DNA of 64,000 nt from Symbiotaphrina buchneri (Eukaryota > Ascomycota > Symbiotaphrinales > Symbiotaphrinaceae), in contig BCIG01000011.1 of NCBI GenBank assembly GCA_001599915.1, positions 62,001-126,000 of the forward strand, given 5' to 3'. Below, piece after piece: positions 48,758 through 59,454 of the stretch; position 1 is the first letter of the stretch; every line of letters starts with the position of its first letter. The notes under the pieces were generated by a model. It was not told the origin of the DNA. It saw nothing but the letters and a program-made list of their open reading frames with translations, and ran no database searches. The position numbers were made by a program, and so were the translations under genes.

Positions 48758-48833
48758 AATCGATTACCACCCGGGCGTCACCTCTCTCCAAGGAGGATGA
48801 TCGTACAGTAGTCGGAAAATCAACAATGTCAAG

Positions 48834-49693
48834 ATGATGGTCCCCGACCAAGAGCTCCCATATTGGCTGGTCAACGTCCCAAGAGAAGAATGGCCGTCGG
48901 AATGCCCGGATTTCCTGGTTGATATAAGTGAGAAAGACCGGAAGATACTGCGTACGCGTGACGAGGATTACCGTCTTCTCAGTTGGCCCGAGGTCCAGCA
49001 CATCATCAGTTTGGTCCTTGTTGTTCGAATATGGCGAGACCTGCCGGAACTGATGACCCGTAGAAACGAATCGCATAGACTTGTTTCAGCGCGTGCCTAC
49101 CGAGCTGAGGCGCTATCTTGAATACAACGCACGGCTGAAGAGGCAATACGGCTCCCTCATGAACTTCATACTCCAGGAGCGATTAAAATGGGATGATCTC
49201 ACTCCTAATAGCTGCGTCCCCTTTGAACATCCGGGTAGGCCCCCGGAGAGCACTTGACTCCCCTCAGCTAACTCGTTGTACTCGGGCAAAAGAAGACACC
49301 AAGGTGCTTTACAATGACTGGCCTTACGGAGTTGACAAAAGGATTGTCCATCTCGTAGTCTGGACCAAATTTGAATTGCAAGAAGACCCTTCCACAGGAA
49401 ATCTAACCGCTAAGGCCCGAGAGGATATTGATCGGTTCATCACAGCGACCTTTGGCGTAAGCGGGGCTGGACAGGTAATGCCAATTTCCGCGGACCTGAA
49501 AGGGATGGTTGACGGTCCAGAGCAGGTAATCTGGTTCAAGAATTGGAAAAGTCTCAAGTCCATTCATAGTGTAGAACACTTCCATGTCATGCTGTACGAT
49601 CCGGACCCAGCCTTTGTCAGGGCCGTCACCAATGGGGATATGCCCTTGAGCAAAAAGGAGGGTCACTCATCCAGAAACCTGCAGGGCAAATAA
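48834..49693 (+). CDS. DUF3605 / GlcNAc-induced Gig1-like protein
   Basis: Three exons, 48834-49008, 49064-49234 and 49293-49693; 248 residues. The sequence matches my memory of the fungal DUF3605 family, whose Candida member Gig1 is induced by N-acetylglucosamine. Conserved blocks: LPYWLVNVPREEWPSECPDF, DEDYRLLSWPEVQHII, NRIDLFQRVPTELRRYLEYN, DTKVLYNDWPYGVDKRIVHL, VVWTKFELQEDP and IWFKNWKSLKSIHSVEHFHV, then MLYDPD. No signal peptide or membrane helix is seen. The biochemical function is unknown. It is head to head with the peptide synthetase across 708 bp that hold the GATA cluster. The first donor (GTTTGG) is weak and the start could be 48834 or 48837. Confidence 0.85.
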
Positions 49694-50698
49694 TGGAAGA
49701 GCGTGTCCCAAGGTCAGCGTAGGGAAGGTGCAATGTACAAGTCAAGTTGATTAGAGCTGCCTCCTCATTATCATGCATCTCCTCCTCTCGGGTCTTGTTT
49801 GCTGCATTAGAGAACCCAGAAATTACGGGACAGATTATGAAGATGAAATGTTGCAGTCCACCACCAATTTGAAACTCGTTATCGGCCAATGGACGGGTAC
49901 GATTGGCGAATACTTTTGGCCTATTCAAAAAAGATAGTACTGTAGTCGCGACGGCGAGCATCTAAGGTACGGGTGGGATATGGTTCCAGTTAAGGCCTTC
50001 CACTTAAGGGTCTTAACTGCAGCTCCAGTCAACTGATCAATAGCATCCTGGACTTTCGGTTGAGCAGTGGACAGACGCGATTTGTCAACGGACCGTTGGT
50101 GAATCAGCGCTCCAAACAGAGAGTGTGGGGTACGAACTACCTACTCCATATCCTTCTGCATGCTTGACTCAACCAGAATGCAATAATCCCAATTGTTTTT
50201 TTTGTTTTTTTGCTTGTTCAAATAGGGTATTATTACAATTCGGATTGACCATATATATATATAGGTAGGTACCTAAGTAAGGTAACTAAGCTACTGTAAT
50301 GGTGTGCGTGCGCCTAGGGAGCGTGAGCAGCTCGCTGGGTTGGTGACGTTGCAAAACGCGCTGCTCCCCCAGTCAATTGATCCCTGCCTCCAGCCAAGAA
50401 CCCCACCACCAAACCAGGTACCTCATCCTACCAGCAGCGCACGCCTTGCACAGTAGGTACCACCATACCTGCTTCAGCTTCTCATCTTCTCGCTGCCTTG
50501 CCCTCATCGCCACTGCTACTTGTTGCTGCTCGCCATACGGGCCCTTCCCTTGTCATAATTCCCTGGACGCAATACTTGACTCCACCTTCACCGCAGTTCC
50601 TCTCTCCGCAACACCCCGCTTGTGACTGGAAGCGGTCCTGTCAGCCCTCTACCGGCCATCACCACGCCTGGCTCCGCCCACCTCCGCCGCGCAGCTAT
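49694..50698. other. Intergenic with T tracts and TA repeat
   Basis: This 1.0-kb stretch precedes the oxysterol-binding gene. It holds T-rich runs at about 50189-50212, a short TA repeat at about 50250-50262 and AGGTAGGTACCTAAG just after it. GGTACC recurs near 50417 and 50456. The open frames inside look like chance. Confidence 0.5.
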
Positions 50699-52742
50699 AT
50701 GCCCGCCATGGTTTCCCTCGGTCATAGTCATCGAAGGACCTCTACATCTAGTGCGTCATCCCTGTGCACCGATCCTTGCGATCCGCTATGCAGGGCGGTC
50801 CCAATTTGTGTGGACCGAAGGCTGACCTGCGCCCCATGGGAGCAATTCCCTGACAGACAATCAATCAGCGAGTGACGACAGAACCGAATCAACCGGCGAC
50901 GATGAAACTGTTGTGGAACCTGATCAGGGAAATGGTCAGTGCATTCGAGGCTGTACCTATCCTCTCAATGTCTGGACCTGTTGAGAGAGTAACTGCGTGC
51001 GCGTTAGTCCTATCACATATCATATCCCAGCTACGGCCAGGAGCGGACCTGAGCAGAGTCGTCCTTCCAACGTTCATTCTGGAGCCAAGGTCCATGTTAG
51101 AGCGGATCACGAAGTGAGCCGGTCCCCCAGTGGTTAACCCCAACTCCGCTTGGATTGACAGCCAGTACAGCTTCATGGCTCATCCGGAGACCCTCTTACC
51201 TATGCCAACAGTCGAGGACCCCGTTCAAAGATTTGTGTCTGTTGTCAAGTTCTATCTAAGTGGCTGGCATATCAAACCGCCGTAAGTCTCGGTTGTTGAC
51301 ATTATCCTCCTCGGAGAGCTCACAAAATGCTACAGTGGGGTGAAGAAGCCTTTGAACCCGATTCTGGGCGAATATTTCACTTGCTATTGGGAGTATCCGG
51401 ACAACACCCGCGGCTATTATATCTCTGAACAGACCTCTCATCATCCACCAAAGTCGAGCTATTTCTACATGGCTCCTGACCACCATATACGGATAGACGG
51501 TACTTTGAAACCTAGAAGCAGGTTTCTGGGAAATTCTGCGGCAAGTCTCATGGAAGGCATTGCGATACTCCGCTTGTTAAATCAGGGCAAGAACAAAGGA
51601 GGAGAGAAATAGTAGGTATTCTTCGTGTCATCAATATATGCGGTGACATTTGGTCAGAAAATTTCTGACCATATGCACCCTCATAGTATCTTGACGCAAC
51701 CCAACATGTACGCAAGGGGAATCTTGTTCGGCAAGATGAAGTACGAGCTGGGGGATCACAGTTTCGTGCGATGCCCTGAGAATCACCTGGTTGCCGACGT
51801 TGAATTCAAAACAAAGGGATACTTTGGTGGCACTTATAACGCCATTGGAGGAACGATCAAGAATGAGAAGACACAGGAGACCTTGTTCGAACTTTCTGGG
51901 ATGTGGAGTGGGCAAATGTACATCAAAAACGTCATGGTATGCAACGTCTCGCCCAATCTACTGATGACCACCTAATGTGATGTTGTCCGCAGACTGGAAA
52001 GAAAGAGCTTCTTTTCGATGCTACGCGCTCAAAACCCACCTTCCCTGCCGTCCGGCCGTTGGAAGAGCAAGATGCTCGCGAGTCTCAAAAGCTGTGGCGC
52101 AAGGTCACAGCGGCACTGAAGGAGAGAAATTATGAGGTAGCTACTGTTGAGAAGGCAAGAATTGAGGAGATGCAGAGAGAGGAGGCAGCGCAGCGGGCGG
52201 CAGATGGCGTGGAATGGCATCCCACGCTTTTCAGAAGGGTCCGTGGAGGACCTGGTGGGCCGGAAGAAGGTGAAGAAGATCTGGATTGGATACTCAATGC
52301 CACTATGTGAGTTTCCGCGTGGCAGCAGGCAGAAGTCCCGACAGCTTACTTGAACAGTAACGGAAGCACCCCTGAGGCGCAGAGCCAGCAGATTCTATCA
52401 ATTGTTCCGATCATACATGGGCAGCGGCATCCTCAAAAATTCGAGATCCCCGACCGAGCTAGTCTTGACAAGGACGTACCGAAGCAGGATGAAACAGCGC
52501 AACACGCTGCATCGGGAGCTTCCGTTGGATTGGAAGGGAGCTCGACAGCAGACGAGAAGAGACAGGATATCCAAAGTCCCAAACAGTCGTCTTCTGGTCC
52601 ACGTGTGTCGGATACCCATAGCGGCGTTCAGGAACCGCTGCATCCTCAAGTCGTCCCAGGGGGTGCCAACATTCTGAGGCGGGATACCGGCAGTAGCGAG
52701 ATTGACGAGTTTGTGGACGCAGATGATGGCTTGCGGCATTGA
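50699..52742 (+). CDS. Oxysterol-binding protein-related (OSBP/Osh) lipid transfer protein
   Basis: Exons 50857-50934, 51008-51113, 51162-51281, 51336-51611, 51687-51936, 51993-52306 and 52358-52742 are well supported. A first exon at 50699-50720 is a tentative fit that preserves frame (516 residues). The protein exchanges sterol and PI4P between membranes. Key parts: lid and pocket start SHIISQLRPGADLSRVVLPT, FILEPRSMLERIT, GVKKPLNPILGEYFTCYW, the family fingerprint EQTSHHPP with the PI4P-binding His pair, GILFGKMKYELGDH, and GGTIKNEKTQETLFELSG. There is no PH or ankyrin domain, so it is a short Kes1-like form with an acidic N-terminus and a long polar C-terminal tail. The intron at 51612-51686 removes an otherwise in-frame stop. 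Confidence 0.88.
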
Positions 52743-53150
52743 TTGGAACCGTCGTTGGGTTGAAGCCGCCCGGAGCTGGACATGGTCGATGATTCACCTG
52801 GGTCGTTGGCGAAATACTGGTGAAGACAAAGCTGGCGTTTTTCGAAGACTTTGATACACGACGTTGTCTGCTGGGTTGCTTCTTAGGCTGCTGCAAAGAG
52901 GTCCTAGGGCCTCGTTTAGAGCTGTACCAAGCATAAGGGGTGATGACGATAGAAGCGTTCTCGCGCCTGCGTTGAGAGAGGTGAATGACGGGCCCTGGTC
53001 TGAGTAGCGCAGACTGACTCGACTGTTGCTGCAGCATGTCCATTTCCACTTGCTTTATGCTGCGCTTCCTCTTGCGTGCGAACATCGTCGGTTGTCGCTG
53101 CACTTCCGTGGCAGTTTGCCGGAAGGTCTCGTCGAATGTTGCGTTGTTCC
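52743..53150. other. Gap between convergent genes with an unexplained open frame
   Basis: This 408-bp gap separates the stops of the oxysterol-binding and deacetylase genes. On the minus strand an open frame runs through it (52459-53154), starts by overlapping the deacetylase stop and continues antisense into the last exon of the oxysterol-binding gene. It is basic (ARKRKRSIKQVEMDMLQQQ) and has no recognised domain. It is most likely deacetylase 3' UTR. Confidence 0.45.
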
Positions 53151-54566
53151 TCAATCCACCAATTCGCCACTAATGCCAGCTCCTCGCTCCCGTTCCCTCC
53201 GATAGGTACCGTCCTTGGATTCCTTCTCCTCTTTGATCTCGTTTTCCACCTCATCTCTAATGCCTTGTAAATCTGGTGGAATGTGTTGCATCTGCACGCT
53301 AGGAGCCCCTTGAAGGTATCGCAACTGATCCCTGATGCCTGCGACAAGGCTCATGAGGTACTGTTTGCTATTCTTATTTTCATATTTTCCATGTTCGCTC
53401 AAGGACGGAAATAGACTCATATCTGGAGTGAAATGTTGTAGAAACGGAGTATGTTCTGGTAATGCTTCGTCCAGTGTAGCTCCAATACAGATGCTGGTCT
53501 CATAGGCCCAGAGGCGTGCCACATTTCGTGGCGTATACCCGCCTCCACCCAAGACAAGCATCGGCAGCCCCAGCTGCTTCACAAATTCAACGCACTGTCC
53601 GTGTGCGCGGATATTCAAGTTGAAGCAACCAAGCCGGTCGCAGCCAAGCGAATCAGCTCCACATTGCAGGACGATCACCGATGGTTGATACGATGCAACA
53701 CAGGGACCCACAATCTCGCGAAACAGCCACACGTAATCAGCATCTTCGATCCCATCATTGAGCGGAACATTCAATGCGTGGTGCGCCCCAGGATTCAAGG
53801 GATTCTCTGGACCCGTGGAGGACAAGGGACCCGTGCCGGGGAAGAAGTTGTCCTTGTCATACTTGTGAAACGACAGCGTCATGACCCTGTCACTCGACCA
53901 AAAGGCTTGTTCGACTCCATCACCATGGTGCACATCGATATCTATATACAGAACCCGCGGATGCTGTCTGAGGAGCTGTAGAATGGCGAGGACAATGTCA
54001 TTGATGTAACAGAAACCAGATGCTTCGCCCTTCTTGGCGTGGTGAAGTCCCCCAGACCAGTTGATCGCAATCTGCGCTTGATCGTTGCATATCTTCCGGG
54101 CTGCATCCATCGATGCGCCAGCGTACAGAGCGCCATAGCCGTAAAGACCGTCAAAAATGGGACAGTCCTCGCCGATATTGTACTTGGGAAGATCTTCCTG
54201 CATCTGCGACATGTTGCTCGGGGTGACACGCTGAAGGAACTCCAGGTAGTCTTCTTTGTGAAACTCTTGCATCTCCTCGGTCGTCGCGGCGCGTGCTAGA
54301 TACAGGTCCATAGCCTCGTGCATCCCGTAGGCCATGACGATCTCCTTGGTCAGCGTCAATCTCCAGGGTTTCATGGGATGCGCTTGGCCGAAATGGTGCT
54401 TCTCGACGGCAGGGTTGGCATGCCAGGAGACGGTGTAGCCCTTGGGGCGGGTGATGCCGTTCTTCCGGATTTCCCGCTGGATCTTCTGATCGAGAGTGAG
54501 GGTCGCTGTATTGCCGGGTTGCGGATGTTTATAATCTTGGACGATGGAGATGGTCTGGCGAGCCAT
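53151..54566 (-). CDS. hosA: Class I histone deacetylase, Hos2/HosA type
   Basis: A single exon of 471 residues, removing acetyl groups from histone tails; Hos2 is the catalytic subunit of the Set3 complex. The zinc-dependent deacetylase domain fills residues ~15-385. Motifs: KGYTVSWHANPAVEKHHFGQ, HPMKPWRLTLTKEIVMAYG, GGLHHAKKGEASGFCYINDI with the catalytic His pair, VLYIDIDVHHGDGVEQAFW with metal-binding Asp/His, SFHKYDKDNFFPGTG and LQCGADSLGCDRLGCFNL, then LPMLVLGGGGYTPRNVARLW. The C-terminus is short, charged and Glu/Lys-rich. The 54566 ATG (MARQTISIVQDYKHPQPG) was taken because the longer frame begins only at a TTG. Divergent from the ING gene. Confidence 0.93.
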   Translation of the reverse strand: MARQTISIVQDYKHPQPGNTATLTLDQKIQREIRKNGITRPKGYTVSWHANPAVEKHHFGQAHPMKPWRLTLTKEIVMAYGMHEAMDLYLARAATTEEMQEFHKEDYLEFLQRVTPSNMSQMQEDLPKYNIGEDCPIFDGLYGYGALYAGASMDAARKICNDQAQIAINWSGGLHHAKKGEASGFCYINDIVLAILQLLRQHPRVLYIDIDVHHGDGVEQAFWSSDRVMTLSFHKYDKDNFFPGTGPLSSTGPENPLNPGAHHALNVPLNDGIEDADYVWLFREIVGPCVASYQPSVIVLQCGADSLGCDRLGCFNLNIRAHGQCVEFVKQLGLPMLVLGGGGYTPRNVARLWAYETSICIGATLDEALPEHTPFLQHFTPDMSLFPSLSEHGKYENKNSKQYLMSLVAGIRDQLRYLQGAPSVQMQHIPPDLQGIRDEVENEIKEEKESKDGTYRRERERGAGISGELVD

Positions 54567-55123
54567 CGTGATCAGGGCATCACCGGTCGGCAAGGAGGAA
54601 GGCTACCGTTGCATCCAGTGTAGAAGAGGCCGCTCCGAGAACAGGACGACGAGACTCAGAGAGAGGCGGTTGAGGAGGAGCAAGGTTCCAAGATTGAAGA
54701 TGTCACGGAGAAGAGCACCTAGACCTGAGTGCCTTGCTCTTTGTAAGGTATGTTCGTGTAGTGGTACTTTTGTAGAAGGAAAGAATTCCCGGCGTATGAA
54801 GTACTTCGTACCTTGCCTAAAGTTCGAGCCAACGTAATATGGAAAGGTCGCTCTCAGCCTTACCTTATGCTAGATACCTTATCATTGTACCTTTCGTATC
54901 AAGTTATAGGGTACAGTAATCATACGGAAGGTAAGGTAAAATACTTCGTACCTGACTTACACCCACCCTCTCCACCTTATCAGATCTATGTGTCCTACGA
55001 CCATCTCCCACCTACTCCAATACGGACAAAATATTCACCCGCAGTATCGGCCATCATCCACCTCCTGGAGTTGTAGATCGTCGGGAAAGCATCCAGCTCC
55101 GAGCCCTTCGAGGAACAGAGGGG
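54567..55123. promoter_or_regulatory. Shared divergent promoter of deacetylase and ING genes
   Basis: This 557-bp segment separates the two start codons. It contains two copies of the recurring palindromic motif (GAAGTACTTCGTACC at 54799-54813 and TACTTCGTACC at 54942-54952) and AAGGTAAGGTA repeats. Both flanking products act on histone acetylation. Confidence 0.5.
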
Positions 55124-56552
55124 ATGGCAGCAGCAACAACAGAAGACGCTGCCACCGTACTAGAACAGTTTATACACGATGGTGGGTGCAAAACCACCCC
55201 AGCACGCCAACGGCGCGTTTGCATTTGCAATCTGCGTCTCCGCTGCCATATATCTCTGCTCCTGAGCACTGACGAGGTGTAGTTGCGAACCTGCCGGCCG
55301 AGATCCAGCATCTGTTCGAGGAGATACAAGCCAAAGACAGGATCATCCAAGAGTGTCGCACCATCATCAACGCTCGCGATAGCAGCCTTCAAAAATTTGT
55401 CCGAGTAAACGGGAGCCTGACTCCGAATCCAAAGGAAGAAGCTTATAGCCGGACCATCCTCCAAAATTATGACAAAGCCCAAGTATTACAGGAGGAGAAG
55501 ATCGGCTTGAGCGAAAAAGCCTCTGTCCTGGTGAGTTGGGAATGTCCTAGCATGATGGACATAACAGAAGCTTACAGTCGTCCCAGCTGGACAGGCACGT
55601 CAAGAGACTCGATATCAAAATCCGGGATCTGCAAAACGAAGGAGTCCTGTCGATCGACCCCTCTCTACCGTCCTTGCTCAATGGGACCTCAACAACCCGT
55701 GCTATCCCGCCATCCGCCATCGGCTCCGGTACTAATACCCCACTCAACCCGCTCTCGGGCAATGCCATCCCATCTACAAATATAGCGAATGCCGGTCTGG
55801 CTCGTCTGCCTCATGCTGCGCCTCCAGGTGGCTCACCTAGTCTCCTGTCTGGCAATCAGCTTCCGCATCCCTTGATGGCATCTTCTCAGCTCAGTCCGTC
55901 GGTGCCAACCTCGCCCGCTTCGAATCCTCTCTTACAGGGCCGTCATCGAGAGTCTTCTACCGGAACAGTGAACGATGCCAAGCGACGTCGCTTGAATGCA
56001 CACCTAGGTAATTTGCCGCAGACTTCTTCTGGTCTGGCTCGGCAATCCTCGTTGGGGCCAAACACCCCTAAGGCGGGCACACCAAACAGTGCACGCGCTG
56101 GCAGCGCCGGTCCCCGTGGAGTAAGCCGCAAGGGCAACCCGAAGAAACTAGCGCCGCATCAGCAGATGAAGCGGAAGGCTACAGCTAGCAAGTTGAAGAA
56201 AAGTTCCCGGAAGGCTATTCATGGTGGGGCAACATCTGTGGGATCTGATGAGGACGAAAGTGCCCTCAGCGAGGTGAGCAACTCGGAATCCGAAAATCGA
56301 TCGGTGATTTCGGGAGGGGGACGGCGTGGATCCGATGAGCCAATGCTAGATGCAGCAGAAGGCGACGATGAAGAAGGAGGAGACGACCGAAAATACTGCA
56401 CTTGCCGGAGCGTCAGCTATGGCAACATGGTGGCCTGTGATAACGATGATTGCCCATATGAATGGTTCCACTGGAGTTGCGTTGGTTTGACGACCGAGCC
56501 CAGGGGCAAGTGGTACTGTGAAGACTGCCGGGCCAGGCTGGGAAGGGTATGA
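55124..56552 (+). CDS. yng2: ING-family PHD protein, Yng2-like (NuA4 acetyltransferase subunit)
   Basis: Three exons, 55124-55181, 55283-55530 and 55578-56552; 426 residues. ING proteins recruit histone acetyltransferase complexes to H3K4-methylated nucleosomes. The N-terminal ING helix-rich domain reads [60 protein letters not shown] and [20 protein letters not shown] long Ser/Pro/Asn-rich linker with a basic stretch follows. The C-terminal PHD finger reads [20 protein letters not shown] and [20 protein letters not shown], then YCEDC, with the conserved Met and Trp that frame methyl-lysine. Yng2 is preferred over Pho23 or Yng1 on general resemblance only. Confidence 0.87.
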
Positions 56553-56981
56553 CATGGAGTCGACGGAGTTTATATTCAATATGGGCGTTTCGGGAAGGTC
56601 AACAATGGCGCTCTACAGGGTTTAAATTATCCTACAGTTTTATCGCAGAAGGGTCCCTCTTTAAGTTGGCATTTATACAATATGAGAGGTTGCAAGGAGC
56701 GATCTCGAAGGTCGAAAGGTGTAAGGAGTCTAATTAGGCCCTGACACCTAAACATTCTTCTATTGTCGAACCAGCTTGAACCAAGTCGATAGTTGTGGGT
56801 ATAAAGAGAAGAGCGGAAGCTGTGACGCCATCGCGGAACTCTCACTCAGGGTTCTGGCAAATCCTCGATATAGTTTGCATCAGCAGTGCAGGACCGAAAG
56901 ACTGCCTCCGATCGACTGTCCTCCAGAGGGAAGCAAGTGCTTTCTGGAACACAGCACCCCTTCAGGCCCAAACTCAAACCC
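56553..56981. other. Intergenic between convergent genes
   Basis: This 429-bp stretch lies between the stops of the ING gene and the small hydrophilic-protein gene. It presumably holds two 3' UTRs. Nothing else is seen. Confidence 0.5.
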
Positions 56982-57308
56982 TTAGTAATGACTGGCTGTG
57001 CCTGTGCTCTCTCCTTGAACCGCGCGATTGACCTTCTCTCCGCGGGTATCGGCGGGAGTCACGCCTGCGCCGGTGCCACGGTATTGCCCATCTTCCATCT
57101 CTCGAATCCCCCTTTCAGCAACGTTCTGGTTCTTAGCTGTCCCTGCCTTGTCGTTGAAGGCGCTGTCGATTGCTTGGTTCACATTTCCACGGATAGCCTC
57201 GCCAGCTCCGTGAAGGCTTGCCATGCCAGACTTGAGCGCCCCAGCTGCCTCAGCTCCGCCCTTTGAGCCGCTGTGGGCCGAGCTCGAGTTTCCAGTAGAG
57301 TCGGGCAT
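56982..57308 (-). CDS. Small hydrophilic conserved-looking protein (108 aa)
   Basis: A single exon from an ATG at 57308. The protein is rich in Gly, Ala, Ser, Asn and charged residues, has no Cys, no signal peptide and no membrane segment. It contains AHSGSKGGAEAAGALKSGMA, NVNQAIDSAFNDKAG and GIREMEDGQYRGTGAGVTPA. This composition resembles small stress- or conidiation-associated hydrophilins of ascomycetes, and I believe similar proteins occur widely in them, but I cannot name a family. The function is unknown. The regular composition over a full ATG-to-stop frame is the main argument that it is real. Confidence 0.7.
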   Translation of the reverse strand: MPDSTGNSSSAHSGSKGGAEAAGALKSGMASLHGAGEAIRGNVNQAIDSAFNDKAGTAKNQNVAERGIREMEDGQYRGTGAGVTPADTRGEKVNRAVQGESTGTASHY

Positions 57309-58302
57309 GTTCTTTCAGTCGGTGATCTGGTCAGGTCTGATCTGGTTGACGGCCTACGTCGGAGTGATCTCGTCTCCCGGTGTTGGGCGTCGGAATGATG
57401 ATGGCTGCGGATCGCAGGGTGGTGAACTGTGTCTGTTGCTTGGTAGATGGTAGAAGAATGTCAAGTACGAAGTACTTAGCACGAAGCTCTGTAGTTGTAC
57501 GAGTAGGCAGCTAAGGTAATGAGATGTAGATGGGGCCTGACGGATCTTCCTTCCGTTCTGTCTTTATACGGGCCTTTACATCGCTCCGTAGGGGTATGAC
57601 GTAGCGCAACACTCATCCGCTTACGGGTGATGAAACGTTTGCCGCCGTCAAAAAAGCTTGGCTGCGGGTAAGGCATCAACGCCGGCAACGTTCTGGACGT
57701 GCATCTGTAAGATAGGCACTTTATGTACCATCGTAATCCTCATTCGTCCTACGTACAGGAACTGGGCTTCCAAGACTCGTAAAGATTTGTAGGCCCCTTG
57801 CCAAAGTAACTTTTTGTACATAACTTCTAAGTCCATGCTCGGATAAAGTAACTCATTTCAGGATTTACGACACCTAGTTCATGATTGCTCTGGCTGTGAT
57901 GCAAATGAGGATTAGTCTAGTCTGCATATGCTACGGTGTTTCCAAGTCCACCGAAAGAGAACCAGAGAGGCAGAAACTCATTTCCAATCTTTTCACCTCA
58001 GTTTTTTTTTGGATTTCCGACCTTTGAAGGCAATCAGAGAAAGACATCAATCTGCGATAACCCGCCTGCACCTGAGATAGTCCCGCGGCACAGGCTTCAT
58101 TGAGGACGTGCAGCCATCCTCCCCGCCGGATCCTTCGAGGGGTTAGGCCAAACCAGAACGCCAAGAGAATATGAATAACCACCTCTCCGCGCGCCAGGAA
58201 CCTCATTGCCACTCCAAGTCCGTTAAATCATCAACTTCACACCACCAGATCCAGGTCATGAGCAAGAGTGATCCAGATGTGTCATCCCAACGGTGGCCAC
58301 CA
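57309..58302. other. Intergenic, probably promoter of the small protein
   Basis: This 994-bp stretch runs between the small gene and the TFIIB stop. One copy of the recurring motif (GTACGAAGTAC, 57465-57475) lies about 160 bp upstream of the small gene's start. AGGGG (57590-57594), which matches the stress-response-element core, also occurs. No other gene is seen. Confidence 0.5.
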
Positions 58303-59454
58303 CTAGCTGAGGGGTAGCAAGTTCATGTCACCCCTCCCATCTTTGATCCAATCTTGGTCGATGAGCTTTTCACGTTCGGCATACAGAAACTTGTAGGCTG
58401 TACGAATGGTGCCATCACTCACGCCCGCTACGGCCGAAATTTCACGAGGTGACTTGCCTTCCCGCAACAAATAGGACACCATGTAAATGCAAGCAGCCGC
58501 TGCAGATAGCGGCGAGCGACCAGCCAGGGCTCCAACAGAGGACATCTTATCTGCCAGTTCCTGTGAGACCTTGTTGCAGAGATTAGATAACCCTAACTGG
58601 CTGCAATAACGACTGCACAGCTCTTGCGCCTTTGTTGATGTAGTGGCCGTGTACGAATCCTGGAGACTGACAATCCCTGACAAGGTGAAATTATACTTAG
58701 TAAGACTACTCTGAATAAGAATGTCTAATAACCTACCTCCACTCTGGATTGAAGTTTCGTTCCTCTGGCTGTTCTGAGCAGCGAAAAATTTCTCCAGAGC
58801 CTTGAATATTCTGCCAATCTCTTTCTTTGGTACCTTGGTGAGAGCGAAGATCTCTCTGAATGTTCGCGGTACCTTACATTGCCTGCATGCGATGAAGATG
58901 CAGCCCGCTATGATAGCTTCCTGAGATTTGCCTTTGAACGCCTTCGCATCATCAACTAGCTTGAAAAGATGTTTGGCGGTGTCTGACACATTTTTGGGGA
59001 TATTAATGGCATCACAGAAGGACCCAATTTCTTTGTAGGCTGCCAAAAGCCCTTTAGTCGCCTTGTCATGTGTAGACTTGTTTTGTGCGCGGTGGAGGTC
59101 GCGACTGGCCCGACCATCACCATACGAAATAGTAGTTTGGAGCTGGGATCCATTGAGTAGAGGGTTCTCCACATCACCCACACGAGAGGGATCTCCGTTA
59201 TTTTGATCATCGTTAGAGAAAGTCCGCCACTCCGAGCGCGTGTCCACGATCCTGTCACCAAGAACCAAGCCGCAACTTCCGCAGACCATGTCACCGGAGG
59301 AGAATTCCTCTACAAGGTCGGGAGGAACCTCCTTGCAGTCTGGACAGATGAGTTGCAGGTTTAGATTCTCCCTCCAGGCTTCTTCAGACGGACGAGAGCC
59401 TCCCAAGTTCGGGAATGTCCCAGAAGGGAACAGGTGTGGTCCAGCAGTCGCCAT
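58303..59454 (-). CDS. sua7: TFIIB, RNA polymerase II general transcription factor
   Basis: Two exons, 59454-58737 and 58676-58303; 363 residues. TFIIB links TBP to Pol II and sets the start site. The zinc ribbon is LICPDCKEVPPDLVEEF with MVCGSCGLVLGDRIVDTRSE. The B-finger/reader follows (WRTFSNDDQNNGDPSRVG). Two cyclin folds contain CDAINIPKNVSDTAKHLFKL, IAGCIFIACRQCKVPRTFRE, IYMVSYLLREGKSPREIS and AGVSDGTIRTAYKFLY. The unspliced frame is open throughout, but it inserts 20 unrelated residues between SIQSGG and IVSLQDSYTATTS. That piece (58736-58677) has GTAGGT and TCAG ends and a TTACTAAG branch point, so it is a 60-nt intron that happens to lack a stop. Confidence 0.94.
   Translation of the reverse strand: MATAGPHLFPSGTFPNLGGSRPSEEAWRENLNLQLICPDCKEVPPDLVEEFSSGDMVCGSCGLVLGDRIVDTRSEWRTFSNDDQNNGDPSRVGDVENPLLNGSQLQTTISYGDGRASRDLHRAQNKSTHDKATKGLLAAYKEIGSFCDAINIPKNVSDTAKHLFKLVDDAKAFKGKSQEAIIAGCIFIACRQCKVPRTFREIFALTKVPKKEIGRIFKALEKFFAAQNSQRNETSIQSGGRLLDILIQSSLTKYNFTLSGIVSLQDSYTATTSTKAQELCSRYCSQLGLSNLCNKVSQELADKMSSVGALAGRSPLSAAAACIYMVSYLLREGKSPREISAVAGVSDGTIRTAYKFLYAEREKLIDQDWIKDGRGDMNLLPLS

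Noticed and set aside
49193-49292. Start of the DUF3605 protein at 49193
   Set aside because: The long frame there begins inside an exon in the wrong phase. Splicing 49234 to 49293 joins FEHP to EDTKVLYNDWPYG and uses the upstream conserved exons.
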